From Oxytricha trifallax (taxonomy: Eukaryota > Ciliophora > Spirotrichea > Sporadotrichida > Oxytrichidae), in NCBI GenBank assembly GCA_000711775.1, contig ARYC01001494.1, forward strand, positions 1 through 64,000: a stretch of 64,000 bases of DNA, read 5' to 3'. This document shows positions 44,041-54,395 of this stretch, in pieces. The notes under the pieces were generated by a model. The model ran no database searches. It saw only the letters and a list, made by a program, of their open reading frames with translations, and had not been told where the DNA came from. The first letter of the stretch is position 1; the number at the start of each line of letters is the position of its first letter. The translations under genes were made by a program, and so were the position numbers.

Positions 44041-44870
44041 TTTTTTCGATAATTAATTCTGGAGTTTTAAGGTATTAAAATGTAGTATAAACCCTAAAAA
44101 AGCTCATTTTAAGTTAAAATATGTTTCTCACAACATTATTCACAGCAACTCTCACACAACGTATATCACACCAGGTTTTACATCCTACACCTACATTTGA
44201 TTATAGCAATAGTAAAATAGAATATTCTACCTATATATATAACTATATAACAAAAGAATAGTAAGAAATTAAAACATACTCGATAAATAACAACCAAATT
44301 AAGGATTATTCTTTGATTAATTAGAATCAAGAATCACAATTTTATTATCTAAATTTCTTATTCAAAATTTAAATGTTATCTTTAATAGTCTGAGCAATTT
44401 TTCTTATTTACCAGAGAAAATTAAAGAATCAATGAGAGATACTAAAAATAAGTTTAAAATTACTAATGCCTATATTTAGTGCAACTGAATTGAATCATTA
44501 CTATAATATTGCAAGAATGCTTTATTAAAAATTAAGGATATATAAATAATCCAAGGTATCACATCTGAAATTAAGATAGAGAAGGAAGAAGAGAATCAAG
44601 GAATAAATAATTAAACTATGATAAATAAAATCTTCATATTTATTTTTAACAATTAAAATTGCATTTTTTATTGCTTCCATCTCAATTTATCATAATAATA
44701 AAAAATTAAATTTGCATAAATTTTAATAACATTAAATGGCTCTTAATTTAAAATAAATAATCCTGATTTTAACTTTTTCTTACAATATTATTGAATCTTG
44801 ATATTTCTTCTTTATCTGATTCTTTAAGCTAAACCTTAACACTATCGAAATGTTTGAACACAAAATTGCA
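44041..44870. other. AT-rich region, weak coding hint
   Basis: 44120-44235 reads as a Thr-rich stretch on the plus strand (TTLFTATLTQRISHQ, HPTPTFDYSNSK), possibly related to the preceding gene. The rest is AT-rich with nothing recognised. Confidence 0.3.
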
Positions 44871-44874
44871 AAAT

Positions 44875-46566
44875 TAACCTCCTCCTCAGCATTCAATTGG
44901 CCAACTTGACTTGAGAAAAGTCAGAGCTGAACTCTCGAGAGATACTGAAATTATTTGCTAAGTGCAATTGTTTGTTAAGTTGATAATTCTTAAATTTTAC
45001 TGAAAATAATACCTACTCATAATACTTTGATTTTTCTCTTATTTCCTCTCTTTGTTATGAAAAGACTCTTTAGGTCTTATATGCTATGACTAAACAATAA
45101 ATATTTTAACCAATGTCTTATGAAATTATTATTTAAATTGAATTGAAATAATGAATTTAAATGCAGTAAAATGCATTCATTCGTGCATGTGGAGTATAAT
45201 GGTGAATAATTCAAGACAACTACTTAAAAAGATGCTGGAAAGCACCCTGTTTGGGATCAGGTATGCCTGTGTTAGAAACTCAAGTTTTTACTTATTAACT
45301 ATAATAATTCTGTTATCATCATGCTATTGTTGAAATAATATGTACAAAACATTTAGTAGATAGGAAGTAAATTGATAACTTATATATATTTATACAATAA
45401 TAATAATATTCTACAGATGTTTAGTTTTCCAGTGATAAACATGAATGATGAAGTTATGATTAAAATATATGATGAAAATAGTATCCAGAAAGATGATCTC
45501 GCAAGTTCAATTATATAATTATTCAGACAACTTTATACTCATTCCAATTTGATTCATGAACTTCAAAGATTCATGAGTTGCCTTATTTTACAATAAAATT
45601 AATTTCCCAATTTGATTTTAAATCGGTATGACTATGATTAAAATATCAGCGCTCTGCTAGACTTAAGGGTTTCAAGATTAAGTAGTAAGAAATTTGCAAT
45701 TATTCCCCATAAATAAATATTCTTGATAATCCTTTATTTTAATCAGAATTCTTAATAGTTTACTCTACAATTCAAAAATAAGGAGGCAGGCAAGATCTTG
45801 TAAGTTAAATTCCACTATATTTATAAACTTAAGAGTAATACTTTTTTTAGACTGGAAAGCAGATTTTTGAGTAATGTTTTTGTTTTTTAAGATTAGCCTA
45901 TATCTCAGGCATTCCTTTAAGCTTTTTAATCCCCTCACTAAACCCACCGATCTCAGTTATATTGTAAAACCAAGCTTATTAATAATTTCAATGTTGCAAT
46001 GCATAAATGAGAGAAGAGTGGAAATAAATTTTATTTGTAATTAGATATAAATTTTGACAATATCATAATCCCAATTAAGTATTTGAACCATCAGTGTAGT
46101 ACAATCGTAGTACCTTGACCACAGGCTCAACATTCTTAAGTGAACAGTAACCATTATAAACTGCTGTCAAGTTAGGCGTAGCAAGTGCCGTAGGAGTGGG
46201 AGCTGGCTATGCTACTTAATAATAGTTCATCCCTTAGATGAAATAACTTGGTTTTAAATACAAATAATGTTTATCAGTCTATATGATTAAGTTGTTTTGC
46301 TTATATATCAATTGATACAATGGTTTGCCTCCATTTAAACAGCATATGTCAGGGGGTGTGCAGCAATTACTTTATAGAGTATATAGTACTTCAATATTCC
46401 TGAATAATCACTATTAATTAAAATTAAAGTGTTTTAAGAAGCAAAAATTCATACCTCATGAACAACTTGCCCCAAATCAAATGAAACAAAATCTTATGGG
46501 CGCTGCTTCTGGCTAGTAATTTCCCAATCAGCAGTAATAATAGCCATATCAGTGCAGATATATTTG
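44875..46566 (+). CDS. C2-domain protein gene D with Gln-rich tail
   Basis: A plus-strand C2 gene in pieces: PPPQHSIGQLDLRKVRAELS RDTE (~44880-44950); MHSFVHVEYNGEQFKTTTQK, KDAGKHPVWDQ (~45170-45259, followed by a GTATGC donor); FSFPVINMNDEVMIKIYDEN (~45420-45510); IGMTMIKISALCQTQGFQDQ (~45623-45685); a Pro/Gln-rich tail MKQNLMGAASGQQFPNQQQQ (~46480-46560) ending at TGA near 46566. Spacers are AT-rich, a mix of introns and IESs I cannot separate. Paralogous to genes A, B and C. Confidence 0.65.
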
Positions 46567-46731
46567 AAAGACAGATTGATAAAGAAATCACAATAAGATT
46601 ATAATAATAATATGGCCAATGTAAAACAGAGAGATATTAAATATTAAATTACTAAAGTTATTCAAATGAATTTATATATACAACATTATATTCTTTCCTA
46701 ATTTCATCAATATTATTAGACTTAAAGTATG

Positions 46732-46736
<5 letters not shown>

Positions 46737-46765
<29 letters not shown>
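46737..46765. repeat. (TAA)n microsatellite
   Basis: About ten tandem AAT/TAA units in AT-rich DNA. Confidence 0.95.
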
Positions 46766-46920
46766 GGATTATTCACACAGTTTAATGATAGATTTGGAAG
46801 AAGAAAAGTAAAAATTAAATTTTTATTAAAATATCATATAACAAGATATTCTAAATCTTATTTAAATTGAATTAAGCAATAAATATACCTAATAAGAATT
46901 ATTTTGCTTATAAAATGATT

Positions 46921-47157
46921 GGGTTTAAGGGTGCTTTAATACCTATTGAAAGACTTTATCAGACTATTTTACCTTCATCTTTATAAATGAATTTTATTGA
47001 TACTTAGAATATGAGAAACGTAAATTATTAGTGTAGATAGTAGTATGGGCATGTATTTGCTTAAACTTTAATTAAAGAAGCCGGTTAGTTATCTCATGTT
47101 TGCAATTATTTATTTTACCAATATGCATGGTAAATAAAAGTTAAACCAATGTTTTGA
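46921..47157 (+). CDS. Unrecognised coding block
   Basis: A 78-codon frame with balanced composition: GFKGALIPIERLYQTILPSS, NMRNVNYQCRQQYGHVFAQT, LIKEAGQLSHVCNYLFYQYA, closed by TGA 47155-47157. Open upstream with no obvious ATG. A further short stretch (GGIDALCLEHPKLMRKGGIK, ~47266-47337) may be another block of the same gene. No family recognised. Confidence 0.45.
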
Positions 47158-47661
47158 ATGCTTTAAGTAAAAACCACTAAAGTAATAATTTGGACTTTAC
47201 ATATGATTATAAGGTCATAAATTCGAATCATTATCATAATTAAATAAATATACTTTGCATCTTAAAAGGTGGTATTGACGCTCTGTGTTTAGAACATCCC
47301 AAATTAATGCGCAAAGGCGGCATCAAAGGTAAAAAATGAGACTGCTTGGGACTTTATGATTCAATATGAAAGAATTATTAAGAAAGCAAATCAAGCAAAA
47401 ATGCTGCAATCATAGTTCTTAAATTCATCATAACAATAAAACAGTAATTAATGACTAAATTGATAAGATTGATTAGATTATACTTATATTTTAAAGAATA
47501 TATAATAAGTTGCTTTTTTTCCAAATAAATCCACATGAACCAAAACAATGAATTTGATTTCAATTTTCAATTCAAAATTAAATAAAGTTAACTGATATTC
47601 CTTTTGTACTGTATTTAAAAATAACTCTTTTTCAATGAATTAATACTATTTTCAAAGACTT

Positions 47662-47930
47662 TCAACAATGTTTAAGCTTCATCTTCTTGCACATCTTGCC
47701 GCTCTTGGTTTTATAACCAGTACAGCTGCATTTCTTGCAAATGCAACTGTAACAGTGCTTGTTTTTGCAGGAGTTCCAGCCGCTACCGTGACATTTGTAA
47801 CAGTTAGGGTACAAATATTTATGAGGAAGGCGGGCTATGTTGGCTTGGACATTTGAACCTATGCCTCCTGCCATGACTACATGCATTTAAACTTAAGGTT
47901 AAGCATAGCCTGGTGAATAAACCAAAATAT
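47662..47930 (-). CDS. C-terminal Cys-rich (CxxCxGxG-like) block
   Basis: A minus-strand block ending at TGA 47664-47662. It begins in a PGYAQPQVQ-type linker like those of the C2 genes and continues through NVQANIARLPHKYLYPNCYK to a Cys-rich zinc-binding module: CYKCHGSGWNSCKNKHC, CICKKCSCTGYKTKSGKMC, KKMKLKHC. The CxxCxGxG repeats resemble the DnaJ-type zinc region. C2 plus such a tail is a known ciliate architecture as far as I recall, but the C2 part is not adjacent on this strand: only ~170 bp separate this block from the divergent C2 gene C. Confidence 0.6.
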
Positions 47931-48102
47931 TTGTCATACTACAGTAATCAAATAATGCAAGAATTTGCTTTATTTGGCTTATATTTTGATATATAAGTTG
48001 CACAGAAATAAGTCAATAAGAATAATCAAATATTATTCATCGTTAGATTTCCTGATTGAATATAGATCAAATTATATATTTAACCTAATAATTTAATAAA
48101 AT

Positions 48103-49865
48103 ATGCAATCAGTTTAAGCTGGAGGCGACAACCTCATAATCACCGTCATTGAGGGTAAACTAACAATAGACACTCAAATTTTTGGGTAAGTTTTTAATCT
48201 TTTTATATCTTTCCTTAATGAGTAACTTCTCAAAAGGATTCAATTTATATTTAATAAATGAGTCCTTTTATTGTTTGTGATGATAAAAAGCATTTTAATT
48301 AAGCAATCAATTATGTCATTCACTAAACCTTAACGAAAATTGTAAATATTTATGCTTAATATTGTAAAATAGACCCATACGCTACTCTTGAATACATGGG
48401 CAATAAACACAAGATAAAAACTCATCATAGTTCTGGTAAGACTCAAGTTTGGAACCAAGTAAGTTAATGCTTATTTATACAATAGAGTTTATTCAACCTT
48501 ACAATTTCTATATAATGGCTGAATTTAAATGCAATTCATAGAGTAATATTTTCAGAATTTATTCAATTTAGGAAATATATTGATATTTATTCAATAAATT
48601 GTTATATAAACTGTCTTTTTTAGTGCATTATATTTTATATAAGAGATTTATATAGTTTAGTTTAATTATATTTATATCAATTAGATATATTTTAACGGTA
48701 ATTTTAATAATTTAATTGAATTAATATTATCATTAATATTAGGATTATAATATCCAATACACTTTTAAATTTAAATAAAACTTAAATAAATAATTAAGGA
48801 TATTTAAAATTATTTAATGTTCTGACAGTAATATTCCAAAGAAAATCTGATTAAAATTATTGATATTTACGTTATTTTTGAAATATAGGATTTAATAAAA
48901 AGAGTTCAATCGATGAATGACGATGTTTGATTTAGAAAATTATGGTTGAGGATGTCACTTCAGATGACTTTGTAAGTAAAATGAACTACTATTATTTACA
49001 AAATAGATGAATCTATTTTTGCAATATTCATTATCTGTTCTATTAATAATCTGGTTTGAATTCATATTTTTAAATCACTTATTTTATAGGTTGGTATGGC
49101 TATGATTAAACTATCTGCTATATGCAAAATAACACTTATGATTATTTATTCTAATTATTAAAATAAATTGTAATAATTTATTAACGAAGGAGTTAAAGAC
49201 TGACTCACCATAAACTACAAGAATAAGTCAGCAAGGCAGGTTTTGTGAGAAATTTATTTATGAAAAATCAGAATAATCTTACATATTATCATTTTAGATT
49301 GCAGACAAGATACTTATAAGTCTAATAATTACAATAATTGTAGCCTATGGCTATGCCTTAGATGGTACAAGTAGGGGTAAGAAACAAAAAATATCCTGAC
49401 TTTTTATAAAGATGTAGCAGTAAATGATGAAATAGCCTATGATGCAATAACAAATGATGTAGCAACCAATGGGAATGATGCCTCCAATGGGAGCACCAAT
49501 GGGCATGCCTCAACAAATGGGTTACGCTCTATAACTAAGCTATCAGATGCCACCAGGTGGCTACCAACAACCATAAGTAATGGGCGAGTACTATTACTAT
49601 GTGAAAATTCAAATCTATCTAAAATATTTTCCTACTAATTTATTTCTATAATAGCAGCCACCAGTATACTAGCAACCAATGCTTGGATATCAAGCCCCAC
49701 CAATGTGATACCAACAGCCACCAGGGTACGCGCCACTTATGGGCTATCAGCAACCTCTAGGCTTTTAAATGCCACCAGCCTACAAAAATAATTATCAATA
49801 ATTTAATCATTATTAAGCTGTATTATTTTCTATTTATACTGAAGTAAAATGTAACAAATCTTGAA
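48103..49865 (+). CDS. C2-domain protein gene C with Met/Pro/Gln tail
   Basis: ATG 48103 starts MQSVQAGGDNLIITVIEGKL (C2 beta-1). Next come DPYATLEYMGNKHKIKTHHS through TQVWNQ (48374-48459), SMNDDV then IMVEDVTSDDF (~48905-48973; a TGA at 48928-48930 where gene A has CGA, and a one-base shift), VGMAMIKLSAICK (~49090-49130), and a long repetitive tail: MMQQQMMQQPMGMMPPMGAP ... (49424-49600), then QPPVYQQPMLGYQAPPM-TGA-YQQPPGYAP (49652-49800), ending ~49865. An intron (GTGAAAATTC...ATAG, 49600-49651) is likely in the tail. Paralogous to genes A, B and D; two TGAs suggest partial decay. Confidence 0.65.
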
Positions 49866-49905
49866 ATGGTATAATTAATCATAATTAAATCTGTTTCCTG
49901 ATAAA

Positions 49906-52900
49906 ATGGAATAATAAGCCAACAATTTCTCATCTTCTAATCTAAAATCTAACTTGAAGATTTAAGGCGAAAAAATCATAGTGGTTAGGAAATTAAGATT
50001 TCCTCTGAAACTTAAAACTAGCTAGTTGATTCTACAGAAGCCAAATAATAAATCGAAATAAAAAACGGGTGCACTATTTGATTAAAACATTTTGGTTGCA
50101 ATCAAAAAATAAGGAATAAGCATAGTGATTATCGTTAAAAAATGATAGGAAAATAGTTTTTATTCCTCTTTTGAAAAATAAATCAATCGACCACATCTGA
50201 TTTGCAATAGAATTAAATTGAGGCATAATCCTATGATTAAGATTAGTAATTCAGAGATATGCTTGAAAATGAGGAAAATCTAGATATATACAAGCATAAT
50301 CTTCACGCTAAATAAAGTCAACTGATGCTTCTTTTAAGACATTTGATTTAGACAACTTATTCTAATTATTTTTTATTTTTCTCAGTGTAAAAATAATAAT
50401 TATTGGATAATACCTCATAATTTCTATAATAGTAATCATTAATATTAGTATATTAATTTAACTTAGATCTGACTATGTAAGAATTGATGTTAAACTCGAG
50501 AACCCACAGAACCTAATGCTCTTTCATAGATTATCAAGTTACCTAGAAATCTCAAACCTAGCATGTTTTCACCTATTCAGAAGCCTATAATGCCTCTCTA
50601 AGTGATTTATATTGCACTAATAAAAATATTAAAATATTGAGTTCACAGAGGAGAAGTTAATTAAATTTACCTTTTAACTCTTAAAGAATATTTAGTTTAT
50701 CAATACGTTGGGATGTAACTACAAAGGCATGATAAGAATGGAGAATATCAATTTCAATTAAATGGTAAGATCATAAATATTATGATAGTTACTATTGTAA
50801 ATTTCTATAATCATAGGGAAGAGTGAAAGTTTAAGAAATGATTCATGTGTTCTTAGAAAAATACTACTAGAGTCAATTTGATTTGATTTATTTTAGCCCC
50901 GAAATACTTAAATCATAAGTAGTCACTAATAAAGTAAATTAATAATGATTGTGAATATTATATAATAGACAGATATTTGGACTATCGAAATAATTTTGCT
51001 ACTATGCATGAGTCTAGATTATGACTTAGACAATTAGTCTTTATCAAGGCACTAAGTTTTGCAAGCTGTTGAAACTATAAAATCGCCAAAGCTTCTATAA
51101 AAATAAACATCTCAAGGATAAGAGATGTTTAGTTCCATTCTTTTGAAAGAATCTTCTCAATATTAAAAACTAATCAGAGGAGATTATCTCGATAAATCTA
51201 AATACTCAAAGCTATTCATAAATATCTTGAGTGAATGTCTTACTATAAAACATAATTAAAGATCTGATTCAAATGAATTATTAAGAGTCACCCTGTTTTC
51301 AGATAACAAAATCAAATTTATTTGAGTCAGTAACTAGAATTCAGTCAACCATTTACTCTAATCGAAAGCAGTATCTCAAATAGATGAGATAACAACAAGA
51401 CTCTGGATATATAAGGTGTATCGGTAATAAGAAACTTTTTGATATTACTATTTTAAAAGCATTAGAGAGTAATTAACATGACAGTTTCCTTAACTTTATT
51501 TAAGAATAGCTAGATAAAAAGAAATAAAACTTTCAGCTTTAAGCGAATGGTAGAATTAATAGTCTTAGATTGCCTATTTTATCAAGATTTAGTACTAACG
51601 AACGCTAAAATTAATAAAAGTCAAAATGCAAGCTGTTTGATAACTAAGAGTAAACAGAAAGTTTCGAGTTTTTAATTTTAAAACCTGATCTTTAGCAAGC
51701 TCAAGAATTTTTATTAAACAACAATGTCTCTTCAATAGATGACTGGCCTACAACAGATGATAAATAAAGTAATAATTTGCAAACTATAAGAGACACAAGC
51801 CAAAGTATTATTCAGTAAAATCACTAAGATCAATGCTCTTTCACTGGATTATTTTCAGATTCTATGTCAGTTTAGTCTTCATTTATGGATAAAATTTCAA
51901 GCATTTTTTCTTTGGAATTGCTGCCAGATAAACGCCTAATAGCTATTAAGCTCAACAATAGTAAATGCAGCAAAATAGAAATATGAATAGTAACTCAACT
52001 GGCAAAAATTCGCTGTAAATCATTTCTCCTTACAAATTTATTAAATTGAGCTAAAATAGGAATTCTAAGTTTAACAGTGAGTAAAAGTAAAATTTTCCTC
52101 TTTTAAATAAGCCTGATATGATAAAAAGATACTTAAAGCTATGCCATTTAATTGAAAATCATTCAGTATCTATAACAAGAATAAGCTAAATTGTCAGAAA
52201 GAACGAAGACATTTTATCTTAGTGCAAGTTTTTAAGAAAAAAAGTATGGATCAGACTACTTCCAGAAACCAATATTTTTTATTAAATATATTTGGCTTTC
52301 AAGCAGAAGTTGACTTAAGACATGGGAATATCTCTCAAAAAAAATCTACTTAGGTATGGACGATATTAAGAGGTGTGAGTACTTTCATTTTTTGTAAAGA
52401 AATGATTTGATTAAAAAATAAATTCATCGCTTGATACTAGTCTTCCGAGATATAAACGAGGATACTTGCTGCTATGTTTAATAGATTCTATAGCACTCGT
52501 ACTCTTACAGAATTTGCAAAAATAGGATAGGAACACTTAATTATAACCATGATGAAACAGATTTTTACTAATTATCTTAGACAATTCAAAGACAAAGAAA
52601 CTAACAATCTCTCTTTCAAGTTCCCCTGTATTTTAATAAATAGATTATTAGCATTCTACTAACCTGAACTCTACACTCACTTTAATGAAATAGATTTTCG
52701 TCATGATATGTATTTATTTTGCTGGGTTATAACTCTTTTTGCACATAATATCTCAATTGATAAAGTAAGAGGAGCAGCAGCTTTCATCTAAAGGTGAGAC
52801 TCTTTCCTAAAGGTCTTTTACCCAAACAGGTTGAAACTTTTTGAACACTCTCCTTTTCTTATAGACTTTCTGATAATCTCATCAATCCAGGAAAAATACA

Positions 52901-54203
52901 AGTTGGAAATCTCCAACAACCCTACAGTTTTCAACGACTGAATGGATAAATACGAGATGATTTGGCAAACTATTCTCCTATTCTCTAATACCTAACTAAT
53001 TAACTTGGAAATAGAACCTAAATATTGGTATATCAGAGCAAAAATGATAACCAGATTCACTGATGGTCTTGCTACGATACTAACCTTAAGCTTTTGGCTC
53101 TCCAATACTTTGTAATTGTAACAAAGAATTCGAAGCAAATTGGAAGCATCTTCCTCAAATCCAAATTGATGTCATAGAACTTAGAGATAATCTCTCCAAA
53201 CTTGCTATAGGAAATCATCAAGTAGCGATAGAAAGATATCACACAGACAGCAACCCAGACGTCACTACGGAGAGAAACAAAACTTCAATAAATCAGAATT
53301 AATTTGAAAAGAACACAGAAAGTCATTAGACAGAATAAATGGGATTTAACCTAAAGAGCTTGACCCTTATATATTAACATATATTTAAGATCGGGGGTCC
53401 CCAGAGACCGCAATGTGATCAAATTATTATTATTATTATTATTGATAAAGGAGTAAACATTTGGACAGATCTCTTTTGAGAGAGAGTAGAGTATTTATTT
53501 ATCATCAATATATCTATATTGTAGCAAATTAAAGATAAACTTCTACTTTTAAACCTAAATTCAACTCTTATTATGATAAATATCATCCAGGAATTGATTA
53601 ATGTAGATCGAGTGTTTTTAAAGCAAGAGAATTAATGCGTTAAACTCCAGAGAGTTTCATACAAAGTGACTTTGTGTTTGATTTAAAGAAGCAAAATCCC
53701 TTGAATAATATGGACTTGCTAAGAGAAAATGAATATTTTGCTTAGAGATGGTGGGAGTTGGAATATTTGGATTATAGAGATGACATTGTATTGCCTTTGA
53801 TGTAAGTAGATAATTCTACTAACATTCTTCTTAAATTAAATTAAAAAATAGTACATTATAGCAAATTTTTACTTTCGAAACCCTTCTCAATAAGTATAAA
53901 CTTTTCTTCATGCCTTCGTTTTTAATATTATTGAAATTTTAAATTTATAACATCAATAACCCAAATTGGAAAAAGAACAAATTATTTATAGACATTAGAG
54001 ATGATTTTTCCTCCTACTATGATTTACACTTAAAAGGTAGTTACTATATGGATGGTAGCTGCACAGAAGGAGACGAAGATTTTAAGATATTTGCAGAGTT
54101 CTTGCAAATGTTTCATGATACTCAGGGAGACACCTTGTTTGTTTTTATTGGTGATAGAGAGTAGTATGGGCTTTAAAAATATTAAAAATAATAAATTTTA
54201 ACG
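49906..54203 (+). CDS. TBCK: TBCK-like gene: kinase-like, TBC and rhodanese domains
   Basis: A plus-strand host gene with the domain order of TBCK (TBC1 domain-containing kinase). ATG 49906 opens a Gln/Asn/Lys-rich N-terminus. A kinase-like C-lobe: IYFSPEILKSQVVTNK (~50875-50930), TDIWTIEIILLLCMSLDYDL (50970-51030), YSKLFINILSECL...NQRSDSNELL (~51200-51290). A long linker follows (51480-51990). TBC domain: KKVWIRLLPETN (~52245), AFYQPELYTHFNEIDFRHDM, YLFCWVITLFAHNISIDK (~52650-52765), interrupted by a LINE-like insert, then GVNIWTDLF and YLFIINISIL (53451-~53525). Linker SSVFKARELMRQTPESF; rhodanese-like LFIDIRDDFSSYYDLHLKGS through DTLFVFIGDREQYG, TGA ~54203. TBCK acts in membrane traffic/mTOR control in animals. 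Several IESs or frame changes are unresolved. Confidence 0.75.
52766..53440 (+). mobile_element. 5'-truncated LINE-like insertion in TBCK gene
   Basis: 675 bp inserted inside the TBC coding frame, flanked by the 10-bp direct repeat ATTGATAAAG (52756-52765 and 53441-53450) and ending in an (ATT)n tail (~53421-53440): the usual signature of a target-primed LINE copy. Inside is a plus-strand frame that reads like the end of a retrotransposon ORF2 (FLIDFLIISSIQEKYKLEIS, EPKYWYIRAKMITRFTDG, then in another frame CNCNKEFEANWKHLPQIQID), with TGAs. Removing it with one repeat copy rejoins SIDK to GVNIW in frame. Confidence 0.82.
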
Positions 54204-54395
54204 TGAATCCAATAATTCTTTTCTTTTAAAGGGTAATTGATTGAAGTTGTATGTTTAATTGTTAAAAAACATTAAAGATATGATCAATTTACCAATAATT
54301 TTACTAAGCAATAATTCCAATTATATTTTTAGCCAATATGTTGTTTAAATCCTATTGCTGATCTTATTATTATTGCTATTACTAATTATCTTTTT
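54204..54395. other. Spacer between convergent TBCK and DusA-like genes
   Basis: Short AT-rich spacer. 54240-54330 can be read on the plus strand as IEVVCLIVKKHQRYDQF, which may be the last block of the TBCK rhodanese domain after an intervening sequence. Confidence 0.35.
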
